A program made the position numbers and the translations under genes. From Vibrio pomeroyi (lineage in GTDB: Bacteria; Pseudomonadota; Gammaproteobacteria; Enterobacterales; Vibrionaceae), in the NCBI RefSeq assembly GCF_024347595.1, contig NZ_AP025507.1:496001-560000 (forward strand): a DNA stretch of 64,000 nt, in the 5' to 3' direction. Within the stretch, counting starts at the first letter, position 1. Each line of letters starts with the position of its first letter. Of this stretch, positions 1-8,870 are shown piece after piece. A model generated the notes under the pieces. The model saw nothing but the letters and a program-made list of their open reading frames with translations. It ran no database searches and was not told the DNA's origin.

Positions 1-605
1 ACAAAATCGGTTTGATAGCGTTTGTTGTTTGATAGAACGCCCAAAGCCCAGCGATAGCCTGATGTTGTTTTCTGGAAACTGTTGCCTTGGCCAGACCAAT
101 CTAAAGAAACGAATGACTTAACTTTGTAGTTTGCGTTCGCTGATAGTGTAAGGAGCTGGTCGTTTTCAAACTGCAACTTGACGAGAAATGGCACCGCATA
201 TTTAGCTGCATAGCTAATTTTTGCTTTGGGGTCGACCATCGAAAAGCGAACCGGACGATTGTGCTGAGAGTTAAGTAAATATTCACGCTCTTTAGGGTCG
301 TAGGACAGCATGGTTTGATTCTGATTAATGAAGTGAATATGTGAAGCTTTTGGACGGTCGAGCACCTTTAAACGCACAGATTTTAGTGCGCATTGTTCAG
401 CTTTAGAACGAAGTTTTTTCAACTCAAATCGGATATTGGCATAGCCTGATTTATCAAATTCGATCGGTGCATTGCTCAATTGAGTGATGTCCCAAACGCC
501 TGCGCAACTCGCGGCAAAAGCTATTGAGGGTGATGCAAGAACTGACGTAAGTAGAGTTGACGCCAATAACCATTGCATTGTATTTATTAAGGGTTTTCTA
601 TTCAT
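1..605 (-). CDS. Exported fimbrial-locus protein, C-terminus cut by window edge
   Basis: The frame stays open from the ATG at 605 to base 1, giving about 201 codons with no stop, so the gene continues beyond the window. It begins with a basic start and a hydrophobic stretch ending in an Ala-rich cleavage region near residue 31 (SIAFA), a typical signal peptide. Its ATG overlaps the stop of the usher gene by 8 bases, which suggests translational coupling. Last-gene position after an usher is where chaperone-usher operons often place a minor pilin or tip adhesin. I recognise no domain in the visible part, so that role is an inference from position. Confidence 0.75.
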   Translation of the reverse strand, partial: MNRKPLINTMQWLLASTLLTSVLASPSIAFAASCAGVWDITQLSNAPIEFDKSGYANIRFELKKLRSKAEQCALKSVRLKVLDRPKASHIHFINQNQTMLSYDPKEREYLLNSQHNRPVRFSMVDPKAKISYAAKYAVPFLVKLQFENDQLLTLSANANYKVKSFVSLDWSGQGNSFQKTTSGYRWALGVLSNNKRYQTDF

Positions 606-3012
606 GGCTCGCTCCTTGTATGAGTTGAATCTCTGGAAGACGAATTAAATTGTCCTCTGATTCCGGGATGTTCATGTGTCCCGTAATCTCTGAGTCCATG
701 GTTTGAATCTTGTAGTGCCCGCTGCGGATCCCTTCCACAACGAACCGACCGCCTTTATTGGTGAAAAATGGGATGGAATCGCCTGTATCGTTAATGAAGT
801 AACCTTGAGTTAGTGACAAAGGTTTTCCATCGGTTAAGTTCAATCTGCCGATCACAGTTTTGGATGCGTCTGAACCAACGGTGAAAATGTGGCTGGTGTA
901 GGCGCCTGGAGTAACGTTGTAGAAGTAGTTACCAATGTCGTAGCCAATCGGAGCATCGGGTGCATACACTGTAAAGCTTTGAGAGGTATGAGCGGTAGAA
1001 AGGCTCACAGCATTATTGAGAGCATTTGAAGAGATAGCTTCGGCTTTGTCGTCGTCATCACTGTTTATCAGTACTTCAGATTCTAAGGTGTCGTGAACTT
1101 GTACGACCGCTGCCGCACCGTATATCGGACGTGACCAAGATAAAGCGCCGTCGCTAATAGTAAACGCTGTGCTTGGTCTAAATGAGGTGACTACGGTATC
1201 TTCAGACTCGGTCGCGTTGTAATAGGTGATGTCACCGTCGTAGCGAACTCGGTTACTTACATAGTCGCCACGTACTTGATATTGGCCTTGGTCAGATTCA
1301 ACGTCTGCAGATAACGCATAACCATATTGACCAACTTGGTTTTTACTTGGTTTGCTGAAGTTAGCTCTTAATACTTCAGTGTCACTAGCGTAACCAAGAT
1401 CAGCAGAGTATTGACCATCATCAGAACTCCAAGTCCAATCGACCGAAACCACACCTTCTGTATTTGAAGTTCCCTCGTTCGGATCTTCTTCGTGAGTGAC
1501 ACCTAAGCCAATAACAACATTTGAATAAGACCAAGATGTTGAAGCTTCTGCACTCCATTCAGTATCGTAGCCACTTTCTTTATCTAGGTTATATGAAACG
1601 GATAGGTAAATATCGTCGGTAATGCTAAAGGTATAACTGACGGCTGCCGAATGACCAGTAGAACCTTCTTCAGTCCAAGGTTGATAGGAAAAGGAGTCAT
1701 AAGATTCAAGGGCAATACGCAAGTTGGGTGCACTGTAGTTATTCTGGTCCCAAAGGGAGGCTGCGTAATCCAAACTTGCGATGTAACCTGTTTCGTCATA
1801 CTCGCTGGATTGACTACCAGAGAGCCGCAGGCCTATATTACCCAGCGGTGTTCCAAGGGTAGATATGCCCCCTAACATGAAACCATCTTTGTGATAGAAC
1901 CCATTCACCCCAAGCGTCAAATAGTCGGTTAATCCATAGTCATAATAGGCGGTGGAAATAAGACTCCCAGTGTCGTATTCATAGCGGTTGTCTTCAATTT
2001 CAGAAGGGGCGCCAAGGTACACACCAAAATCAGATATCCCCTCTTTGAGTAGTTTAGAGTTGTAGAACACGCTGTAGAGAATGGAATCCGTTCGACCTGA
2101 TTGATATTCAATTTCCAAGCGAACATCGTTGCTTCCCGAAGAAAGTGGTAAGTCGTCTAATTGGTAACGGCCTGGAGGTAAACGAAATTCAGTGATGTAA
2201 GAACCGTTGATGTAGAGGTCAATGTCGGCTGATTCTTCTAGGATGAGTGCTTGTGTACCGCCAACTTGAATACTGCGATTCGGCTGCAATGCTGAGTAAT
2301 TGCGTTCAAAACCAACCCCGCCAAATTGCTCACTTGGTAGATGTCCTGACGTGCTGTTAACTTGGTCGCCAAAAGTTAAGCGATAAGGGACATCCGCGCG
2401 GTCGATAAAGGCAGATATATCACCACGATAGAAGGTTTGTTCATCATCGGTTCCACCATCAAAATACCCTGAAAGTTTATAATTCACTCCCCGCGCACCA
2501 GCAATGTTACCAGTAGATAGCCACTCAATATTCCATTGTTGTTCGTCACTTTGAGTTTCGACCCCTCGTGTATCAGAAACGCCAAAGTTCAAGTTATTGA
2601 TGTTGGTGAAAAATGATGACTTTGAATAGATTGGGGGAGAATAAGGAGCGTTGAATGTCAGGACCTGCTCTTTTCTAGCATCTTGAACAAAAGACAATGT
2701 AATCTCCATATCAGATGAGGAGAAAGAGAGTAAAACTCCCCACGCTTCAAGGACCTCAATTGGAATAAAGTTTTCTGTGTATGCAGATAGTTTGTTTGAC
2801 ACTTCTGTTGATAGTGCAGGACCAATAAGAGTATGCAGTTGAACGGTGTTTACTTTAGATACGGTTTTACCATCAGAAAAAGCATCGATTTCTCCGACCG
2901 TTGAGCCGAGATAGTTGATTGGGAATGGGAATAGCCAATCAGTCGCACAAGCGTTAGGGTTGACAATTAAACATAACGAGAAGCACAGGAGGGTTGTATA
3001 AAATCGGATCAT
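598..3012 (-). CDS. Fimbrial outer-membrane usher (FimD/PapC superfamily)
   Basis: The 804-residue protein has a signal peptide (cleavage about residue 23, NACA-T). Long runs of alternating polar and aromatic residues, rich in Tyr, Ser and Asp, are typical of an outer-membrane beta-barrel. A Gly/Pro-rich segment near residues 275-330 (RLPPGRYQLDDLP) matches the conserved usher stretch around the plug. Ushers receive chaperone-subunit complexes in the periplasm, polymerise the subunits and export the fibre. The length is slightly short of the usual 830-870 for classical ushers. A strong ribosome site (AGGAGGGG) precedes the ATG. It lies between the chaperone and a further exported subunit. Family assignment is firm; the fimbrial type is not determined. 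Confidence 0.88.
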   Translation of the reverse strand: MIRFYTTLLCFSLCLIVNPNACATDWLFPFPINYLGSTVGEIDAFSDGKTVSKVNTVQLHTLIGPALSTEVSNKLSAYTENFIPIEVLEAWGVLLSFSSSDMEITLSFVQDARKEQVLTFNAPYSPPIYSKSSFFTNINNLNFGVSDTRGVETQSDEQQWNIEWLSTGNIAGARGVNYKLSGYFDGGTDDEQTFYRGDISAFIDRADVPYRLTFGDQVNSTSGHLPSEQFGGVGFERNYSALQPNRSIQVGGTQALILEESADIDLYINGSYITEFRLPPGRYQLDDLPLSSGSNDVRLEIEYQSGRTDSILYSVFYNSKLLKEGISDFGVYLGAPSEIEDNRYEYDTGSLISTAYYDYGLTDYLTLGVNGFYHKDGFMLGGISTLGTPLGNIGLRLSGSQSSEYDETGYIASLDYAASLWDQNNYSAPNLRIALESYDSFSYQPWTEEGSTGHSAAVSYTFSITDDIYLSVSYNLDKESGYDTEWSAEASTSWSYSNVVIGLGVTHEEDPNEGTSNTEGVVSVDWTWSSDDGQYSADLGYASDTEVLRANFSKPSKNQVGQYGYALSADVESDQGQYQVRGDYVSNRVRYDGDITYYNATESEDTVVTSFRPSTAFTISDGALSWSRPIYGAAAVVQVHDTLESEVLINSDDDDKAEAISSNALNNAVSLSTAHTSQSFTVYAPDAPIGYDIGNYFYNVTPGAYTSHIFTVGSDASKTVIGRLNLTDGKPLSLTQGYFINDTGDSIPFFTNKGGRFVVEGIRSGHYKIQTMDSEITGHMNIPESEDNLIRLPEIQLIQGASHE

Positions 3013-3055
3013 GTTCCCCTCCTAATATCAAAAATATCGAGTCTTTTAATCCAGT

Positions 3056-3733
3056 CTATTTTTCTTGCTTTATAGATACGGCAGTAACATTGCCAAGAAC
3101 CTTTGGGATTGGGTAATAAGCGATCGCTCCTGGCATTAGGTAACCACTTGTTTTGGTATCAATCTCATTCCAAGGAAGATCTTTTTTTCCATCACTGGTC
3201 TGCAGTTCGAACACTGATTGAAGTAGGTTGACGAGCACTTTACTTGTGTTTTCAACAACGATGATATTGTTGTCTTTGAGCGAGGTTTTCATTGTTGGTT
3301 CTAAGGCGTTTGGTGAGACAAAGGCGAGGGTTGAAAAACTCAGTAGTGTTTTGATTTTACTTTCTTTATCTTCTTCGCCTTTCACTTCTAATTCGTTGAA
3401 TTCAATTCGATACAATTTTGTTGTAGTGAGAGCATCACTTGGGATATAGCGCACCCGAATTTTTTGTGAACTTAAGGGGTTGACCATAATTTGAGGAGGA
3501 AGAATTAGAAAGCTGTCTTCATTTAATGTGAGGACTTCTCCTGTTTCGTCATAGGTCACATCGTATACGACCACTTCGACCGGAAGTGAACGGTCTTGAG
3601 TATTATTTATGGTGTAGCTCGTGAGAGCTTTTCTGCCAAACTCTTCCATCTCTTGGTACATAGGCGTTATTTCATAGCAAAAGGCAGCGACGTGATGCAG
3701 TAATAGGCTAAAAATTAAAATGGTTGTTTTCAT
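3056..3733 (-). CDS. Periplasmic pilus-assembly chaperone
   Basis: I start at the ATG at 3733 (225 residues), preceded by AAGGAAG. An in-frame upstream start would add ten residues ahead of the hydrophobic signal sequence MKTTILIFSLLLHHVAAF and is unlikely. After cleavage the protein reads as two immunoglobulin-like domains. It includes the N-terminal PapD-type pattern (polar TINNTQDRSLPVEV strand, then VNPLSSQKIRVRYIP) and RIEF. Such chaperones cap pilin subunits by donor-strand complementation and deliver them to the usher. It lies downstream of the pilin-like gene across a hairpin and directly before the usher. The identity follows from both sequence and order. Confidence 0.85.
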   Translation of the reverse strand: MKTTILIFSLLLHHVAAFCYEITPMYQEMEEFGRKALTSYTINNTQDRSLPVEVVVYDVTYDETGEVLTLNEDSFLILPPQIMVNPLSSQKIRVRYIPSDALTTTKLYRIEFNELEVKGEEDKESKIKTLLSFSTLAFVSPNALEPTMKTSLKDNNIIVVENTSKVLVNLLQSVFELQTSDGKKDLPWNEIDTKTSGYLMPGAIAYYPIPKVLGNVTAVSIKQEK

Positions 3734-3753
3734 AAAGCCCTTCCTTGGAAAGT

Positions 3754-3774
3754 GAGCCCACAAGAGGTGGGCTC
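3754..3774 (-). terminator. Intercistronic hairpin between pilin and chaperone genes
   Basis: GAGCCCAC and GTGGGCTC form an 8-bp perfect stem with a 5-base loop, between the pilin stop and the chaperone ATG. On the minus strand it is followed by only a weak T-rich stretch (ACTTTCC). It is more likely a partial terminator or mRNA-stabilising stem-loop than a full stop. Confidence 0.6.
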
Positions 3775-3784
3775 TGATTTTTAG

Positions 3785-4465
3785 CTAGAAGCGACAAGAC
3801 TTACCTTGACATGCTTTCGCCTGAAGTTTTACGTACACAGTAGAGCGGTAGTTACCGGCTCTCGCTAGTGCAGCACCTTCTGTCTTGATTGAAAGAGGGA
3901 CTTCAGCAATTTTTTCTTGTTGATGCTCCCCAGACCAATTGACTTTGAAGTTGCCTTCTGTGTAGCCAAACATGCTATTAGACGCATTTCGTGTATCAAA
4001 AACGTCTTTGTCATTAGCTTGCAATGTATAATCGATGCGCTCTTTTCCGAGAGCTAAGCCAGAACGAGTAATCATTTTAAAAGGTGTTGCTGTCATATCG
4101 ATGTCCATCGAGTTACCGTAGTTACACCATGCACGCAGCTTAGCAACCGGCTTTTTATTGCCAACACTGAGTGCATTTTTTGCATCATCAAGCATATTGG
4201 TTAATGTAATATCGCCATTGCCAGGTTTACCCTTGCCTTGACGTTGACCTTGTAGATCTAAAATACAACGTTGTGGAATAGTACCTTCCATACGAATATG
4301 TGCGCCATCAGAAGCACCAGCACTCGCAAACATATTTTCATTAAGGTTTTGAAATGTGATGACTGTTGCACCAACTGGTGCTGACCCTCCATGATGTGGG
4401 GACGCAACACTATTTACGCTAAACATCACTCCTGCTACCGCTACTGCTATCATTAACTTTTTCAT
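3785..4465 (-). CDS. Pilin-like major subunit of the fimbrial locus
   Basis: The 226-residue protein has a clear signal peptide (MKKLMIAVAVAGVMFSVNSVAS). The mature part is rich in beta-forming residues and ends in a repeated-strand pattern (GNYRSTVYVKLQAKAC) like the last strands of secreted fimbrial subunits. Four cysteines (after IPQR, in AWCNYG and two at the C-terminus) could form two disulphides. It is the first structural gene, directly after the regulator gene, with a good ribosome site (GAGGGA). This suggests the major shaft subunit, but it does not fit the classical FimA pattern cleanly. The pilin call comes mainly from position before chaperone and usher. Confidence 0.7.
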   Translation of the reverse strand: MKKLMIAVAVAGVMFSVNSVASPHHGGSAPVGATVITFQNLNENMFASAGASDGAHIRMEGTIPQRCILDLQGQRQGKGKPGNGDITLTNMLDDAKNALSVGNKKPVAKLRAWCNYGNSMDIDMTATPFKMITRSGLALGKERIDYTLQANDKDVFDTRNASNSMFGYTEGNFKVNWSGEHQQEKIAEVPLSIKTEGAALARAGNYRSTVYVKLQAKACQGKSCRF

Positions 4466-4587
4466 AATTATTCCCTCATTACCTGTGTTATTACTGACAA
4501 CAACTAGATAATAATTTGTCGTTAAGATATATGCCTCGCAAAGGTGGGTGATATATCCAATAAATAAGTATGAAAAGAGTGCTAATT

Positions 4588-5232
4588 TTAAACGGTTAAT
4601 TCATGTGCTTTTGCAAATAACTCGTATCTAGAGTGAACATCCAACTTAGACATGACATTATAAGCATGAGTTTTTACGGTATTTATGCTGACATTTGTGT
4701 CCCTTGCTATTTGAATGTTCGAAAATCCTTGTAGCATTAACTCAAAAACACGTCTTTCTTTCTTCGTTAATGAAAATTTCTCTGTGACTTTTTCCGTGAT
4801 AGAAACGGATATTTTCTGTGTGTCATCAATACATAAATCGATTATAAAACTTTCCATAACATGCCGTGGAAACCATAATTCACCTTCTTGGATAGACTTA
4901 ATTGCCTTGGGTAAAAATTCAAAATGGTTCGTTTCTATTTGGCCTAAGAAACCCAGCTGTAAATAGTCGTAGCAATTGCAATTTATTGTATTGAGAGCAA
5001 TCCACTTATCTTGTCTGTTGACGATAGACAAACCACACTTGTTTGGCATAGGTATGGTTTGCCTATCGTATAGGACAATCCCTCGATGATTGATATCAAG
5101 TTCAGAAAATGATTCTAGAGTTTGAAAATGATTCAATGGAAAAACGAATTTCAAAATGTCTCTTACAACTCTAGATAAAACAGCATCTCTAGTAATTAAA
5201 CAAATGTATGGAGGTGGAAGGTGGTGTGACAT
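4588..5232 (-). CDS. LuxR-type regulator, CsgD/VpsT-like
   Basis: The 214-residue protein has a receiver-like N-terminal half and a C-terminal LuxR/FixJ helix-turn-helix at about residues 154-205 (LTKKERRVFELMLQG, then NTVKTHAYNVMSKLDV). Between them lies ELWFPRHVM, with W120-F-P-R123 at the place where VpsT and CsgD relatives carry their W[FLM][TS]R or YF[TS]Q motif. In VpsT this contacts cyclic di-GMP. The proline is a departure from the VpsT form. The phospho-acceptor pocket of a true receiver is not evident. It sits 33 bases after another LuxR-type gene and 122 bases before the pilin gene. It probably activates the fimbrial operon, perhaps in response to cyclic di-GMP. Confidence 0.82.
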   Translation of the reverse strand: MSHHLPPPYICLITRDAVLSRVVRDILKFVFPLNHFQTLESFSELDINHRGIVLYDRQTIPMPNKCGLSIVNRQDKWIALNTINCNCYDYLQLGFLGQIETNHFEFLPKAIKSIQEGELWFPRHVMESFIIDLCIDDTQKISVSITEKVTEKFSLTKKERRVFELMLQGFSNIQIARDTNVSINTVKTHAYNVMSKLDVHSRYELFAKAHELTV

Positions 5233-5265
5233 ACGTACCCTACCTTATCGTTTATTTCGAAGTAA

Positions 5266-6024
5266 TTACGTGTATGTTGAACGGGCTGTATAGTTCATCA
5301 ACCACTGGCCTTGGCTAAAGCGTGATATTAATTGATTTTGGTTTTTGCACTGAGTTTTGTGAAGAATACTCTTGATTTGAGTTCTTACTGTTTCCTTAGA
5401 TACACCACGAATTTGAGCCACTTCTGAACCCGTTAACCCTTTGATTATCAGTTCTAAGACGTCGAATTCAGACTTGGTCAGGTTAGGAGCTAGGTGAGAG
5501 GTTTGAGGTTCAGAGTAGCGACTCCAATGTAGCAACATGGTGTGGTGAGCTATCCAAGAGTTTGCCCAAGCAATTGTAATATTGCAGATGAGTTCTAATT
5601 GTCGAAATTCATCGGGCTTAAGGGCAACGATGCTATGGAAAATGATCACAATTTCGTAACGGTAAGAAAGGTCTTCATAGATGGAGTAAAAGTTAAGGTC
5701 ACTCTCTACTATTGATAGTTTCTCATGGTCAAAAATTCGGTTTTCAATAATTGTATCTCGGCCGTGGTATACCTGTCCTTTTTCCTCTTGTGAAGCAGAG
5801 GCGAGGTAACAGTCTAGCTTCTCGGTGACTCGCTTAGAGATTGAAATACGATCACTAATACCTTCAATATATTTGAATACAGGACTTTTATTTTTTGACA
5901 TGATCACTAAAGTGACATGTTCAATCCCAACTTCGCTGAGGCCTTCTCTAATTTCTTCTTCAAGTTCAGAAGGGGATTTATTGAATCCATTATCTAACGG
6001 AATAGAGCTTTCTGATATCTGCAT
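5266..6024 (-). CDS. LuxR-family transcriptional regulator
   Basis: The 252-residue protein has a C-terminal LuxR-type helix-turn-helix at about residues 180-240 (LTKSEFDVLELIIKGLTGSEVA, then KETVRTQIKSILHKTQ). Its N-terminal domain of about 170 residues resembles no ligand domain I can name. It is not an obvious acyl-homoserine-lactone binding domain or receiver. It is the first gene of the fimbrial cluster, with a ribosome site AAGGGA. A perfect FNR-type palindrome lies about 170 bases upstream. Two successive LuxR-type regulators ahead of a fimbrial operon imply layered control. Confidence 0.8.
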   Translation of the reverse strand: MQISESSIPLDNGFNKSPSELEEEIREGLSEVGIEHVTLVIMSKNKSPVFKYIEGISDRISISKRVTEKLDCYLASASQEEKGQVYHGRDTIIENRIFDHEKLSIVESDLNFYSIYEDLSYRYEIVIIFHSIVALKPDEFRQLELICNITIAWANSWIAHHTMLLHWSRYSEPQTSHLAPNLTKSEFDVLELIIKGLTGSEVAQIRGVSKETVRTQIKSILHKTQCKNQNQLISRFSQGQWLMNYTARSTYT

Positions 6025-6193
6025 TTATCATCCCTTAAAATCACAGCAATCGGATAGTTATAATATTTTGTTATATTTTAAACTATCTTAAATAGATATT
6101 AGTCACCAAATGATATCTTTATCATCACCCGATTGGGTGAAATCTAATAAATTTACAATTACATCTTCAAAATAGCATTATTTCAAATTGGTT

Positions 6194-6207
6194 TTGATCT
6201 AAATCAA
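6194..6207. promoter_or_regulatory. FNR-type site upstream of fimbrial regulators
   Basis: TTGAT-CTAA-ATCAA is a perfect match to the FNR/Anr consensus TTGATNNNNATCAA. It lies about 170 bases ahead of the first LuxR-type gene. Known biology: FNR binds this half-site pair under low oxygen. That it controls the fimbriae is an inference. Confidence 0.5.
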
Positions 6208-6370
6208 AGTAATCTAACAAGTTATTAAAAATTAAGTTAAATAACTAATAAATATTAGGCAACAATGTTAAGTAGTATCTATTTGCTTTATTTCTAGGGC
6301 AATATTTACTGGCTTATATCAGATATTAGTTGGGTACAGAACAGTAAAAGTGGTTACGCAATACACAAAA

Positions 6371-6400
6371 AGGCGAATAGAGAGTCTATTCGCCTTTTTT
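6371..6400 (-). terminator. Rho-independent terminator of MFS gene
   Basis: AGGCGAATAGA and TCTATTCGCCT form an 11-bp perfect stem with a 3-base loop, with T runs on both strands, so it can act in both directions. It lies just after the stop of the MFS gene on the minus strand. Confidence 0.9.
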
Positions 6401-6411
6401 ATTTAGGAGCT

Positions 6412-7611
6412 TTAAACGTTTTGAATAATAGAAGCGTCTATTCTTTGTCCTTTCTTATCTAACGCACCACTAAATCGAGTTAATCCAAGAGCAATTAAAA
6501 CAATCACAGCGCCGACCCAAGGGGTGTTCATTAGTCCAGACTCTGCAACAATCAAGCCTCCGCCCCAAGAGCCTAAAGCGATACCGACGTTGAAAGCAGC
6601 AATATTGAGTCCAGATGCCACATCTACTGCGTCTGGTGTGTATTTCTCTGCCAGTTTAACAACATACACTTGTAGCCCCGGTACGTTGCCAAATGCGAAT
6701 GCACCCCAAACCAAAATGGTCGCCACTGATGCGTATGGGTTAACTGCGGTAAAGTTGAACACCACCAATATAGCTGCCAGACCAGAGAAGATGACCGTCA
6801 GCGCTTTAATTGGCCCCATTTTGTCGGCCATCTTACCGCCCCAGATGTTACCTACCGCGACGGAAACTCCGTAAACCAACATGATTAAGCTGATAGAGCT
6901 TGAATCAAACCCTGATACGTTTTCAAGTATTGGAGCAAGGAAGGTAAAGGCTGTGAATGTGCCGCCGTAACCAAGCGCTGTGATGGCGTAAACCAGCAAT
7001 AAGCGAGGCTGAGTCAGTACCTTTAACTGTGCCGAAATCTTAGCGGCTGGTGGTTGTTTAAGGTTACTCGGAACTAAAATAGCGCTGCCAATCAGAGCGA
7101 TAAGACCAAGCAATGCAACGATCAAGAAAGTTGCTTGCCAGCCAAATGTTTGGCCGATGTAAGTACCAAGCGGTACGCCCGTTACTAATGCGACGGTTAA
7201 ACCAGTAAACATAATTGCGATAGCACTTGCTGCTTTGTCTTTAGAGACCAATCCTGTTGCGATAGTTGACCCAATCGAGAAGAACACACCGTGAGCAAGG
7301 CCTGTAAGAATACGTGCCGCGATCAGCGTGTTATAGCCTGGAGCCTGCCACGCCAGTAAGTTACCGACAACAAATAAAGACATCACGGTTAACAGCACCA
7401 ATTTTCGGTTCCATTTTCCCGTTAACGCGGTGAGTACTGGCGCGCCAATCGCTACGCCCAACGCATACAAACTCACTAAGAGTCCAGCTGATGGCAGTGA
7501 TACATTCAGGTCGCTCGCCATGGTAGGAATCAAGCCTACAATGACAAATTCTGTGGTTCCGATGGCAAAGGCGCTGAGCGTCAATGCGAGTAATGCTAAG
7601 GGCATAATCAT
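6412..7611 (-). CDS. MFS drug/sugar efflux transporter (YdhP/AraJ-like)
   Basis: This is a 399-residue integral membrane protein with about twelve hydrophobic segments. It shows the DHA1-type opening FAIGTTEFVIVGLIPTMA, then an MFS loop 2-3 (ALTGKWNRKLVLL) and the ARILTGLAHGVFFSIGS helix shared with YdhP and AraJ relatives. Such proteins export small toxic or sugar-like compounds using the proton gradient. The substrate cannot be told from sequence. It is transcribed divergently from a LysR-type gene 278 bases away, which probably controls it. A strong terminator follows. Confidence 0.88.
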   Translation of the reverse strand: MIMPLALLALTLSAFAIGTTEFVIVGLIPTMASDLNVSLPSAGLLVSLYALGVAIGAPVLTALTGKWNRKLVLLTVMSLFVVGNLLAWQAPGYNTLIAARILTGLAHGVFFSIGSTIATGLVSKDKAASAIAIMFTGLTVALVTGVPLGTYIGQTFGWQATFLIVALLGLIALIGSAILVPSNLKQPPAAKISAQLKVLTQPRLLLVYAITALGYGGTFTAFTFLAPILENVSGFDSSSISLIMLVYGVSVAVGNIWGGKMADKMGPIKALTVIFSGLAAILVVFNFTAVNPYASVATILVWGAFAFGNVPGLQVYVVKLAEKYTPDAVDVASGLNIAAFNVGIALGSWGGGLIVAESGLMNTPWVGAVIVLIALGLTRFSGALDKKGQRIDASIIQNV

Positions 7612-7889
7612 CTCTCTTACTATTCTGTGTTAAGTATCGAGCGCGATAAAGTGGGGCAGTTTATGGCTGCAATAAGAGCGCTACGTTTGATGGCGAGGAT
7701 TATCGAGCAAAATATATTTGTGAAAAATGCCACTATTAACAAATAACTTTTGTTTTATCTGCAATAATGCTGAGTAAGTAAACGGTAGGTTGTGAGCTAC
7801 TTAATCCGCTAGATGTTTAACAGATACAACGTTCAATCGACTAAGCACTCTAGTAACTTCAGTCAAGATGAGAATAGATAAGGAGCCTT

Positions 7890-8771
7890 ATGCTAACGCG
7901 ATCAGATGATTTGGAAATGGTGTTGACCGTTGTCGATGCTGGTGGTTTTTCAGCGGCAGCAGAGGTACTGGATGTGCAGGTGGCGAAGGTATCTCGCTCA
8001 GTCAGTAAGGTTGAATCTCAGCTGGGCGTATCGATATTTAACCGAACTACAAGGCGAGTGGAGCTAACTGAAGAAGGACGCCAGTTTGTGGATTCCGTTC
8101 GGCTAGGTTTGCAGATGATTCAGAGCGCTGAAGAGGAGGTTGTATCGCGCGGTGAACTGCCAAAAGGCCGATTAAGAGTCGATGCAGCCAGCCCTTTTGT
8201 ATTTCATCAGTTGGTGCCTTTGGTGCAATCATTTAATGAAGCTTATCCAGATATCGAGCTTGAGTTAACCTCTAACGAAGGTTTTGTTGACCTGTTAGAA
8301 AAGCGCACCGATGTCGCGATACGAATTGGTAAGTTAGCCGATTCAACACTCCATGCACGACGATTGGGTAAGAGTTTGTTGTATATGGTCGCTTCACCAG
8401 AGTATTTGGCGAAGCGTGGTATTCCACAGAAGGCAGACGATCTCAGCAGTCATCTTACGGTCGGTTTTTCGGATAATAAAGTGCTTAATCAATGGCCGTT
8501 GCCCAATCACCATTATATTGAACCAAACGTCAAAGCCAGCAGCGGTGAAACCATCAGGCAGTTAGTGTTAGCAGGAAATGGCATTGCGTGCTTGTCGGGC
8601 TTTATGGTGCAGCAAGATATCTCGGAAGGTCGGCTAGTTCCTGTATTGGAAAAAGTGAAATTGAATCATACAGATAGAGAACTGGTGAATGCGGTGTTCT
8701 ACAAGTCGTCATCGGTATCCAAGCGTATCTCGGCGTTTATCGATTTTATACAGCCACGTTTAAAACTGTAA
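7890..8771 (+). CDS. LysR-type transcriptional regulator
   Basis: The 293-residue protein has an N-terminal winged helix-turn-helix (LEMVLTVVDAGGFSAAAEVL, with SRSVSKVESQLG and FNRTTRRVELTEEG at about residues 5-62). A periplasmic-binding-protein-like effector domain follows (LPKGRLRVDAASPFVFHQLVP onward). It belongs to the CrgA/AaeR-like subgroup. The ribosome site AAGGAG fixes the start. Divergent placement against the MFS exporter suggests it senses the exported compound and activates that gene. Confidence 0.88.
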   Translation: MLTRSDDLEMVLTVVDAGGFSAAAEVLDVQVAKVSRSVSKVESQLGVSIFNRTTRRVELTEEGRQFVDSVRLGLQMIQSAEEEVVSRGELPKGRLRVDAASPFVFHQLVPLVQSFNEAYPDIELELTSNEGFVDLLEKRTDVAIRIGKLADSTLHARRLGKSLLYMVASPEYLAKRGIPQKADDLSSHLTVGFSDNKVLNQWPLPNHHYIEPNVKASSGETIRQLVLAGNGIACLSGFMVQQDISEGRLVPVLEKVKLNHTDRELVNAVFYKSSSVSKRISAFIDFIQPRLKL

Positions 8772-8815
8772 TTGAGATAAGTAAGTCTAGATCTAGGTGG
8801 GATTTACTGAAACGA

Positions 8816-8846
8816 AAAAGCCCCGCTGACATTCAGCAGGGCTTTC
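8816..8846. terminator. Bidirectional terminator between LysR and ABM genes
   Basis: AAAGCCCCGCTGA and TCAGCAGGGCTTT pair with one mismatch and a short loop, with A and T runs on the flanks. It separates two convergent genes. Confidence 0.8.
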
Positions 8847-8870
8847 AAATTAAGAGCTTGGAATAAAGAC

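Larger units (their letters stand above)
6025..6411. other. AT-rich intergenic control region of the fimbrial regulators
   Basis: This 387-base gap holds no convincing gene. It is strongly AT-rich, as expected for an H-NS-bound promoter region. It contains one perfect FNR-type site (6194-6207) and, at its right end, the terminator of the MFS gene (6371-6400). Confidence 0.6.
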
